A DNA stretch of 64,000 nucleotides, taken from contig JACTVC010000023.1 of assembly GCA_018417955.1 (NCBI GenBank), positions 124,001 through 188,000 on the forward strand, read 5' to 3'. Source of the stretch: Laccaria trichodermophora (lineage: Eukaryota > Basidiomycota > Agaricomycetes > Agaricales > Hydnangiaceae). Made by a program: the position numbers and the translations under genes. Below, in pieces: positions 24,671 through 34,152 of this stretch; within the stretch, counting starts at the first letter, position 1, and each line of letters begins with the position of its first letter. The notes below the pieces were generated by a model. That model was not told the origin of the DNA. It made no database searches and saw only the letters and a program-made list of their open reading frames with translations.

Positions 24671-25886
24671 TGACTTCTGGGATTCGAACCCAGGGTATAC
24701 ATACATACACTATGTACACCTCCCAGCTCAACCACTAAGCCAAGTCAGCGCTGCAAGAGGAAGTTGGGGAGTATCTTTTAGCTGACGACCATGTCACTCT
24801 AATATAGTTAGTAGTAAGTAAAAGACTGTTCAGGATAGCCAACATGACTTGTTAGGGATTTGAACCCAGGGCATACATAGATACAATGTGTACACCTCCC
24901 ATCTTAACCACTGAGCCAAGCCAAATTGGTCAGGATCTCAAGTCAATGTCGGCCTGCAAGCTCGGCACTTTGTAACTTGGTTCTCGGCCTAAGATAACTA
25001 TCAAAAAAATTACCCGTTCTCGGCCTAAGCTGACTAACTCGGCTCTGCAATAAGGGAGCATTGATTAGTAAAATTTAAAACGCAAGAAATCATGGGGAAG
25101 AATGAACTTGTTTGGGAATTGAACCCAAACTACATAACCTGCCAGCTTAACCACTAAGCCAAGCCAACGTTGAAGACGATGTCAGTCAGTATCTTTTAGC
25201 TGTTGACCATGTAACTGTAGTAGCAGTAAAAAGGACTGAAATAAATTCTGTGCAGTGACTTGTTTGGGTTTTGAACCCAGGGCATACATAGATACACTAC
25301 ATACACCTGCCATCTTAACTACTAAGCCAAGTCAATGTTACAACAAACTCTTTGTCAGTATCTGAAGTCAATGTTCGACCCTGCCTGAAAGCTCGGTACT
25401 TTGTAACTTGATACTGAGAAGTTACATGGATTCAGTCACTTACCTGGCCTAAAGCAACTTCCCGTTCTCGGTCTAAGACACCTAATCCGGGTCTGCAAGC
25501 TCGGTAAGAATTGATTAGTAAATTCTAGCCAGTGTTACAAAAATGAAAAAGTTGCGACCATGTTTTGAACGTTGCTGGGTTGGTGATCGGCTGAGGGCCT
25601 TCACTTCTGATTAGCAGCTAGGCTATGCAAGGTCGGTGGACATTTTGAATTCGCCTGGGTTGGCGGTCGGCCGAGAGCCCTGAACTCTGGTTACCAGGGT
25701 CAGCTGGTGAGACCTATTGTAGTCATGGTTAATTTTCAACATGATCCATAAGATATCGGTCAAACTAGCATTGATTAGTAAATTTTAACAAAAGAGTTTT
25801 GATAGGTGTAACTGACTTCTGGGATTCGAACCCAGGGCATTCAGACACTCTGTACACCTCCCAGCTTAATCACTAAGCTAAGCCAA
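24671..25886 (-). repeat. Five tRNA-like repeats, left group
   Basis: Copies at about 24,671-24,747, 24,844-24,921, 25,103-25,166, 25,256-25,334 and 25,813-25,886. Read on the minus strand, each has TGGCTTAGTGGTT (A-box), GGTTCGAATCCC or GGTTCAAAYCC (B-box), and ends that can pair (TGACTTG with AAGTCA), as in a tRNA acceptor stem. The central arm varies (TACATACATACA-type expansions). Between copies lie diverged stretches with CTCGGCACTTTGTAACTT and TTCTCGGCCTAAG. These are most likely tRNA-derived repeats, not functional tRNAs. Confidence 0.7.
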
Positions 25887-25922
25887 CGTTGGAAGACGAC
25901 GTCGGTCAGTATCTTTTGACTG

Positions 25923-28900
25923 GTGGCTACCACTTTTATCATAATACCAAGGCATATGCCTAGAGCTAAATATCTATATCTCAAGCATAATTATGAAAGG
26001 CCTTTCATTTGACTTGCTTATGTCTCTCATTCATTTAAATGCTGGGCTTCACTCATAAGTTGTAGAAGAATTACCCTTGAGATTTCATAAAGGTGGCTGG
26101 CAATTTCATTGCAGATTTTCATACTTATCTCTCGGTATTTCATTCTGAATTTCATATTTATCCCCACTGCTTTCATTGCAACTTTTCATTACTCAGCTCT
26201 CAATATTTCATTCTGAATTTCATAGTTATCCCCACTGTTTTCATTGTGACTTTTCATTATTCAGCTGACAGAATTTCATTCTGAATTTCATATTTATCCC
26301 CACTGCTTTCATTGCGACTTTTCATTATTCAGCTCTCAGTATTTCATTCTGAATTTCATATTTATTCCCACTGCTTTCATTGCGACTTTTCATTATTCAA
26401 CTCTCATTATTTCATTCTGAATTTCATATTTATTCCCACTGTTTTCATTGCAACTTTTCATTATTCAGCTCTCAATATTTCATTCTGAATTTCATATTTA
26501 TTCCCACTGCTTTCATTGCGACTTTTCATTATTCAGCTCTCAGTATTTCATTCTGAATTTCATATTTATTCCCACTGTTTTCATTGTGACTTTTCATTAT
26601 TCAGCTCTCAATATTTCATTCTGAATTTCATATTTATTCCCACTGCTTTCATTGTGACTTTTCATTATTCAGCTCTCAGTATTTCATTCTGAATTTCATA
26701 TTTATTCCCACTGTTTTCATTGTGACTTTTCATATTTACCCCCAATATTTTCATTGGGATTTTTCAGATGTATCCCACATGTCAGGGTCCATGCAATGGG
26801 CTTCCATGGAAGTGGTCACATGACCAGTTACCAAAGATGGTCAAAAAACAAAAGTTGTAGCCCTACAGTGTAGCTTCCCAAATCTGTTTGAATTGTATTC
26901 TGAAGTGTTCCCATTGTGGAGATATGAGGTAAAGGAATGTCAAAAGTGTCACGTTTTTTTTGTATTTTGTGTTTTTCTCTATGAAAACAAAACCAAATAA
27001 CATGATTTCAGTATATTTAGAAAGCTAAAAGAAAGGGCTACAATTATTGTATCGTGGGAAAAATGACCAAAAAAGGAAGGTGCATGCCCTACTATAACAG
27101 TCAGATATATGACTACAAAAAAGTTGGACTTATACTACACAGTTTACTGATGCACTATAAAAGACTACAAAAGTTGCACTTAGACTACAAAGTTAGGGTT
27201 AGGGCCAAAAGGTTATCTTGACTACAAAGTTTGTAGTGTTGAGCCTTTTCATTAGAAAAGTTTGTAGTGTGCGCTTTTTCATTAGAAAAGTTTGTAGTGT
27301 CCGCTTTTTCATTAGAAAAGTTTGTAGTGTTCACTTTTTGAGACTACAAAAGTTTGTAGTGTCCGCTTTTTCATTAGAAAAGTTTATAGTGTTTGCTTTT
27401 TGGGATTACAAAAGTTTGTAGTGTGCACTTTTTTATTAAAAGAGTTTGTAGTGTCTGTCTTTTGATTCAAAAAAGTTTGTAGTTGACATGTAATTTATGG
27501 TGTCTTTGGCCCTATCTATGTCATGGGATGCGGTTGAAGGATTGCCAGTGCTGCAGCATTGGTATTTGACATCATGCACAAGTTGTCTATCACAGTAGGA
27601 AAGGCCATTGATACCTGCTGTGCTATCTGAAAAGATAATTGTGAATTCATATGGAAATATGGCTGAAGGATTGGCATCACTGTATATATCATCAGTTTCT
27701 CACATCATGCCCAAGGTGTCTTTCAAGCTAGAGAAGGCTATTCACATTGATATCTACCCAAGAGATGGTCAACTTGCAACATGACCTGACTTAAAGACAC
27801 CTCAAAGGATGAATCAGCCCATCATATATCACATCTTGCCCAAGTTGGCTTTGAAGCTAGAGAAGTATATTTATGTTGATATCTACTCAATACATGGTCA
27901 ACTTAGAACATGACCTAGAACACCTCAAAGGATGAATCAGCCCATCATCCTACAGCCCTCAAAGAGCTGTATCAAAGTTGACTATGGTTGGGACAGGCCA
28001 GTAGTTATCAATGTGAAAGCAGACAGTGTAAAAGCCCACTTGGTCATCATGTCAAAAACTCATGATATCATGTCAATCCTTCAGCCACATATCAAATACT
28101 AATGCTGCAGCACTGGCAATCCTTCAACCTCATCCCATCACATAGATAGGGCCAAAGACACCATAAACTACATGTCAACTACAAATTTTTTTAAATGAAA
28201 AGGCAGACATTACAAACTCTTTCAATAAAAAAGTGCACACTACAAACTCTTGTAGTCTCAAAAAGCAGAGACTATAAACTTTTCTAATGAAAAAGCGCAC
28301 ACTACAAACTTTGTAGTCAAGATAACCTTTTGGCCCTAACCCTAACTTTGTAGTCTAAGTGCAACTTTTGTAGTCTTTTATAGTGCATCAGTAAACTGTG
28401 TAGTATAAGTCCAACTTTTTTGTAGTCATATATCTGACTGTTATAGTAGGGCATGCACCTTCCTTTTTTGGTCATTTTTCCCACGATACAATAATTGTAG
28501 CCCTTTCTTTTAGCTTTCTAAATATACTGAAATCATGTTATTTGGTTTTGTTTTCATAGAGAAAAACACAAAATACAAAAAAAACGTGACACTTTTGACA
28601 TTCCTTTACCTCATATCTCCACAATGGGAACACTTCAGAATACAATTCAAACAGATTTGGGAAGCTACACTGTAGGGCTACAACTTTTGTTTTTTGACCA
28701 TCTTTGGTAACTGGTCATGTGACCACTTCCATGGAAGCCCATTGCATGGACCCTGACATGTGGGATACATCTGAAAAATCCCAATGAAAATATTGGGGGT
28801 AAATATGAAAAGTCACAATGAAAACAGTGGGAATAAATATGAAATTCAGAATGAAATAATGAGAGTTGAATAATGAAAAGTTGCAATGAAAGCAGTGGGA

Positions 28901-29363
28901 ATAAATATGAAATTCAGAATGAAATACTGAGAGCTGAATAATGAAAAGTCACAATGAAAGCAGTGGGGATAAATATGAAATTCAGAATGAAATTCAGAAT
29001 GAAATTCAGAATGAAATTCAGAATGAAATTCAGAATGAAAACAGTGGGGATAACTATGAAATTCAGAATGAAATATTGAGAGCTGAGTAATGAAAAGTCG
29101 CAATGAAAGCAGTGGGGATAAATATGAAATTCAGAATGAAATACTGAGAGATAAGTATGAAAATCTGCAATGAAATTGCCAGCCACCTTTATGAAATTCT
29201 CAAGGGTAATTCTTCTACAACTTATGAGTGAAGCCCAGCATTTAAATGAATGAGAGACATAAGCAAGTCAAATGAAAGGCCTTTCATAATTATGCTTGAG
29301 ATATAGATATTTAGCTCTAGGCATATGCCTTGGTATTATGATAAACAGTGGTAGCCACTAGTG
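25923..29363. mobile_element. Fold-back element: 3.4-kb near-perfect palindrome
   Basis: The left arm from 25,923 (GTGGCTACCACT) and the right arm ending at 29,358 (AGTGGTAGCCAC) are inverse complements over about 1.4-1.6 kb, including the innermost parts near 27,480-27,570 and 28,090-28,190. Arms carry satellite arrays: TTTCATTCTGAATTTCAT units (26,100-26,740; inverted at 28,800-29,165), and AGTTTGTAGTGT units (27,210-27,490). The right arm has a local 12-bp expansion (28,979-29,038). The loop (about 27,570-28,080) contains a duplicated 125-bp block and no ORF. Flanks show ATCTTTTGACTG and ATCTTTTGGCTG, a likely target duplication. Long satellite-bearing inverted arms are typical of FB-type elements. 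Confidence 0.85.
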
Positions 29364-29403
29364 ATCTTTTGGCTGCCGACCATAATAGCAGTAAGTAAAA
29401 AAT

Positions 29404-31054
29404 TTGTTCGGGATTTGAACCCAGGGCATACATACATATACTACACACACCTCCCAGCTTAACCAATAAGCCAAGCCAAAGGGGAAGAGGATGTCAGTCT
29501 GTATCTTTTACCTGCCGACCATGTGACTCTAATAGCAATAAGTTTTTGAAGATGTCCAAGCAATGACTTGTTTGGGATTTGAACCTGGGCATACTACATA
29601 CACCTGCCACCTTAACCACTAAGCCAAGCCAATGTTGCGAAATGTTGGTCAGTATCTCCAGTCAATTCGGAAGACGATGAATTGAACCTGGGCCTGCAAG
29701 CTCGGCACTTGGTAACTTTACACGTTCTCGGCCTAAGATGACTACCAAGACAATCTGCTCGGTACTTTGTAACTTACTACCCACTCTCGGCACAAGACAA
29801 CAACCCCTTCTAGGGACCAGATGATGATTTGAACTGCTCAGCACTTTGTAACTTACCCGTTCTCGGCCAAAGACAACTAGTTCTCGGCCTAAGAAGACAA
29901 CTACCCATTCTAGAAATGTTGGTCACTATCTCCAGTCAATTCAGCGGACGATGAATTGAACCTGGGCCTGCAAGCTCGGCACTTGGTAACTTTACGCGTT
30001 CTCGGCCGAAGATGACTACCAAGACAATCTGCTCGGTACTTTGTAACTTACCCGCTCTCAGCAAAAGACAACAACCCCTTCTAGGGACCAGATGATGATT
30101 TGAACCGCTCAGCACTTTGTAACTTACCCGTTCTCGGCCAAAGACAACTAGTTCTCGGCCTAAGAAGACAACTACCCATTCTAGAAATGTTGGTCACTAT
30201 CTCCAGTCAATTCAGCGGACGATGAATTGAACCTGGGCCTGCAAGCTCGGCACTTGGTAACTTTACACGTTCTCGGCCGAAGATGACTACCAAGACAATC
30301 TGCTCGGTACTTTGTAACTTACCCGCTCTCAGCAAAAGACAACAACCCCTTCTAGGGACCAGATCTTGGAAGACGATGATTTAAACCGCTCAGCACTTTG
30401 TAACTTACCCGTTCTCGGCGTAAGACAACAGGTTCTCGGCCTAAGACAACTACCCGTTCTCAGCCTAACTCTGCAAGCTCGGTAGTTTGTACGAGGGAAT
30501 GGATGCCAACCATGTCACTTCTAATAATAGCAGTAAGTAAAAAATAGTGGAGAAGAATGAATGACTTTTTCAGGATTTGAACCCGGGGCATACAGAGATA
30601 CACTAAGTACACCTGCCATCTTAACCAATAAGCCAAGTCAATGTCACAACAAACTCTTGGTCAGTATCTCTTAGCTGGCGACCGTATAGCAATGTATGTA
30701 AAAAATATTCGAAGATGTACAAGCACTGACTTGTTTGGGATTTGAACCCGAGCAGATGCACTACGTACACATGCCACCTTAACCACTAAGCCAAGTCAAT
30801 CTTACAACAAAATGCTGGTCAACAATCATTCTAATAGAAGTAAACGTGTTCGGCATTTGAAGCTGGGGCATACTGAATCAGGGCCTGCAAGGTCGGCACT
30901 GACTTACTTGTTCGGGGGGTGAACCGGGCCATAAGACAACCGGTGCAAAAATCAAGTATTAAATGTCATGAGAATGACTTGTTTGGGATTTGAACCCAGG
31001 GCATATATACATAGAGCATGAAGCACCTTCCGCCATAACCACTAGGCCAAGTCA
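29404..31054 (-). repeat. Five tRNA-like repeats, right group
   Basis: Same family as the left group: about 29,404-29,478, 29,563-29,632, 30,562-30,640, 30,727-30,799 and 30,974-31,054. The last has a longer, altered centre. They flank the fold-back element, which therefore inserted into a pre-existing array. Confidence 0.7.
29639..30480. repeat. Tandem repeat, about 272-bp period, three copies
   Basis: AAATGTTGGTCA recurs at 29,639, 29,913 and 30,184. Each unit contains GCCTGCAAGCTCGGCACTTGG, GCTCGGTACTTTGTAACTTA and GTTCTCGGCC. The units are over 90 percent alike by eye and contain no gene. Confidence 0.85.
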
Positions 31055-31217
31055 GTGTTGCAAGATAAATTTGGTCAGGAGATTTCAGTGAGCCTCAACC
31101 GGATGCTTCCGGCCCAGGACACGATTAGAAAGTAGGCCCGAGCATGGGGCTTCAACTTGTGCCCGGGCAGATCCCCATCAATGTCCTTTCAAATTTGCCC
31201 AAAATCTTTGGAATCTG

Positions 31218-31264
31218 GCATGGTCTAATGGTAGTTGCGTTCCAGGTTCAATCCCCGGCCATGC
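31218..31264 (+). repeat. Truncated tRNA-like sequence
   Basis: Begins GCATGG and ends CCATGC (pairing acceptor ends), with TGGTCTAATGG as A-box and GGTTCAATCCC as B-box, but only 47 nt long because the anticodon arm is missing. A tRNA relic or SINE head, not a working tRNA. Confidence 0.55.
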
Positions 31265-31444
31265 TTATCCTGATGACATTTTCAACTTTTTGTGGGGAGT
31301 CTTAGAGGTATCTGCCAGATATTCTTATGCTTCTGATATAGGGTTGGATCGAGGGTTGTAATTTAACCTGAAACATGTGTGTTTCCTCGTTTAAAAACCC
31401 TCACATTTCAAGGACCCATCTTCCCCCACACCCCTCACTGCGAC

Positions 31445-31791
31445 ATGAATCACTTCACCCCCATGACGATCTGGACTCTATTGGGCATCCCTCCACCCAA
31501 CCCCTTCCCCGTAAGTTCTGTATTTCTCCATTGATTGGTCTAACCAGCTGATGATTCATCAGAAAGGAACCCGTGTATGGTACAACTTGTGCAGCGGCGG
31601 TCTCAAGTTTGCGACGGTGGACTCCATGGGCCGGTTGCCTGACGTGAGCAATCCCCTTGGTTCTTCATTTTGTCCACTAACATGGTGATCAGGGGACCAT
31701 GCTCTTAACTATCATTGACGATGATGGGGAGAAGGCCACCCTTCCGTACGTCCTGTTTTTTTCTATCCAAACACCATTTCACCTATTATGA
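31445..31791 (+). CDS. Small conserved-looking protein, three exons
   Basis: Exons 31,445-31,510, 31,563-31,643 and 31,693-31,791 join in frame across consensus introns (GTAAGT...CAG and GTGAGC...CAG) to give about 65 codons: MNHFTPMTIWTLLGI..., then GTRVWYNLCSGGLKFATVD, then MLLTIIDDDGEKATLP. The last residues before the stop may be intron read-through, since GTACGT follows CTTCC. The codon pattern and clean introns argue for a real gene. Its position at the start of the KDZ gene block suggests it travels with the element. Function unknown. Confidence 0.5.
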
Positions 31792-32078
31792 AAGAGCATG
31801 CGGCGTAACATGGGTCTCTTAATACATATCATTCCATACCTGTAACGTTGAATTTGTCCAAAAAAAAATTATCTGCGCTTTTGATGGGCCGCCTTAATCA
31901 GCCGGCCATAAGCATCGGGCTGCACCAACGCCAAGATGGAGCCGAGTACAAGGCCATCAATACCCTCTCACCCTAAATTCAACGTAATTAATATATTTCG
32001 ACATAATGAACGACAATGCCCTGGCCTCATGTTTTGGGAGATAAAAAGTCAATGGGATTTTTATTTTTATTTTTAACC
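31792..32078. other. Short spacer upstream of TET/JBP gene
   Basis: 287 bp with an A-run (31,858-31,868) and AT-rich sequence ahead of the ATG at 32,079. Presumably the promoter region; no defined motif. Confidence 0.4.
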
Positions 32079-33276
32079 ATGACTCCCTCTCAATGTTCAC
32101 AAGATTTAGCTCACTACATTAAAGGCCGGCTTCTAAGTTCCAGAATGCCATTGATTCATCCTCAGCCTGCTAGACCAACATGGCTTCTTCCATCCGGACC
32201 TCAAGTTCAAGTTGAAAAAGTCATTAGGATGCTCAAAGAAGCCTGGAATCAATCATGTAAGTCCGATGTTCAACTGGCTGTATCAGACAGGCTAATAAAG
32301 CCTCTCCAGATCAAACTGACTGGGATGTCCGAGATTACGTGGCCGAGTTATCACTGAGGCAGAATGGAAGCAATGAGGATTTAGAAAAGAGACTCTTAAC
32401 AAGATTCCCACCGATCTACCAGTCAACATCGACGGTCGACATCCCTTACCTTGATAAACCTTGCCACATAACCGACAAGGCCGGCCATATTCTTCTGTGG
32501 TACTTCCCAAAGTTATTCTCAGAAGACCTTCAGGTAATTATTTCCCCCAATAACTGAGACGTTTTTAACTCGGACCTGTCCAGGAACTGATTTGGACCCA
32601 GACGGAGAATCTAAAACCCAAAAGGAAAAATAATGGGAGTTGGCGGGATCAAATCCACCCCGACCACGGTAGCAAAACGACCGGCATAGTAAATTTATCA
32701 CCCGGCTGGTTCTCCCAAGGACATGAAGGTCCTGCCGATCCACTTCATCCTTCCTCCGATATCCAACAGGCCAGTAACCTAATCTATCTTAAATCACTCT
32801 CCTTCATCAATGCCGTTATCTCTGCCATATACTCCATCATTCAACCCGACCTATGTGAGTCAGGATTTGCGGTCTTTGACAAGCTCGCCGAGGACGGCCT
32901 GCAAGATCAAGCTACCAGATCGGCTCTGGGAGTGTGGGGTACACCTTTCACCGGCCTTTCAGTCATCATAAACAGAGAGACAATTACCCACCGAGATGTA
33001 AAGGGCTATAGGGAGTCTTTCGACATGTTGTTGACGATCGGCCAGTACGACCAAGGTCGGTTTTACATGCCCGGGCTCGGATTCAGCCTCCTTTATGACC
33101 CAGGAACTCTTGTGGGCCTGGCTGGCAATGTGTTGCCACATGGCGTTTGTCCCGTTGTCGGTGACCGGGCCTGTTTGGCTCACTTCTGGCATAAAAAGGT
33201 TGGGGAGAGGCTTGACGTCAAACCACCTCAATGGCAAACAATAGAAGAGCTGACTCGTACAATACTGGCTATGTAA
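32079..33276 (+). CDS. TET/JBP-family 2-oxoglutarate/Fe(II) dioxygenase, intact
   Basis: TET/JBP enzymes oxidise the methyl group of 5-methylcytosine (TET) or thymine (JBP) in DNA. Exons 32,079-32,256, 32,310-32,533 and 32,584-33,276 join in frame to give 364 residues. The C-terminal catalytic domain shows FTGLSVIINRETITHRD with the metal-binding H270-x-D272, a distal His in LPHGV (H320) and the 2-oxoglutarate-binding Arg in GDRACLAHF (R329). The central YMPGLGFSLLYDPGTLVGLAG is the conserved core of the fungal branch. No DNA-binding CXXC domain is seen. All key residues are present and no frame break was found, in contrast to the nearby transposase. It is convergent with the next gene, whose stop is 11 bp away. 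Substrate (5mC or another base) is inferred from family. Confidence 0.87.
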
Positions 33277-33287
33277 TGTATGTGGAA

Positions 33288-34118
33288 TCACTCCGGCCGC
33301 TGGCATACCCTGAGCTTCTCAGCATCAAGTTTGGAAGACAAATATACAAGATCTTCCCACTCCCTAATCTGCCGCGTCATGAGATCGACCTCGGCCTCGG
33401 CATGTTCAATCTTCTCCACGATGAGTTCCCGCGCTTGCTCCAATTGTGCTTTAAGCTGGCTGACGTCCTCGGGTGATAGGGTTGATGTTTGAAGGTTTGT
33501 TCGTGCAAGTGGCAAAGCGCCATCGGCAGCCCACTTATACCACTTGGCTGACTGGCTAAGCATATAGTAGATTCCCTCCTTCGGATAGCTTTTAGGAGTC
33601 GTCCACCATGGAAACTGATATGAAGGCCGAACAGCATCTCTTCGAATTGCGATGTCGGGGTGAAGAGGGTCACGTTGAATACAGCTTCTAAGGAACGCGG
33701 GGACCTCAAACTGGGGCCGACGTCAGCAAGTAAAAAAGCGTTCGGGATGGCTTACCTCATGCCCATGAACGAAGGCCATTCCAATACTATCAATCATGAA
33801 GCCCTTTCCAAAGCAACAAGGTTAGTCGCGACCAGATCCAGAGAAATCAAGGTGGCTCACCACTTCGGCCGCATAATACTCATTCCATGAGATTTGGAAC
33901 TCGGGCTCGATAGGCTTTGCAAGCTTAGCCGCGTGAATGGCCCTAAATCGAGATGACCAGTAGTCGAGCACTTCCTGGAACTCCTGCTGGTTCTCCCACA
34001 GTAGACGTTTACCAAAATGTGCTTCAAACTTTTTTCCTTCAATCATATCCTTCATCCAGTCAATTTCAACCTGCAGCACAGGGGGTACTGGTGTTGAGAG
34101 TACTGGTGTAGAAGACAT
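33288..34118 (-). CDS. KDZ-element cargo protein with C-terminal coiled coil
   Basis: Start ATG at 34,118 (MSSTPVLSTPVPP). The first exon ends at 33,861 before GTGAGC; a small exon reads GFMIDSIGMAFVHGHE and ends at GTAAGC; the last exon reads FEVPAFLRSC...WWTTPKSYPKEGIYYMLS and finishes in a heptad-like stretch (KAQLEQARELIVEKIEHAEAE). About 220 codons with no broken frame. It lies between TET/JBP (convergent) and the transposase gene (same strand, about 35 bp downstream of its last stop). No known domain is recognised. Confidence 0.6.
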
Positions 34119-34152
34119 GGTGGTGATGGATAAAGATGGATGATAATCTAAT

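Noticed and set aside
24671..24747. Functional tRNA gene
   Set aside because: Promoter boxes and acceptor pairing exist, but the anticodon arm is replaced by a TACA-type expansion, and the sequence recurs ten times with decay.
26093..29186. Short regular repeats resembling a CRISPR array, and ORFs rich in FHSEFHIYPHCFH
   Set aside because: Eukaryotic context, no unique spacers; they are satellite units of the fold-back element arms.
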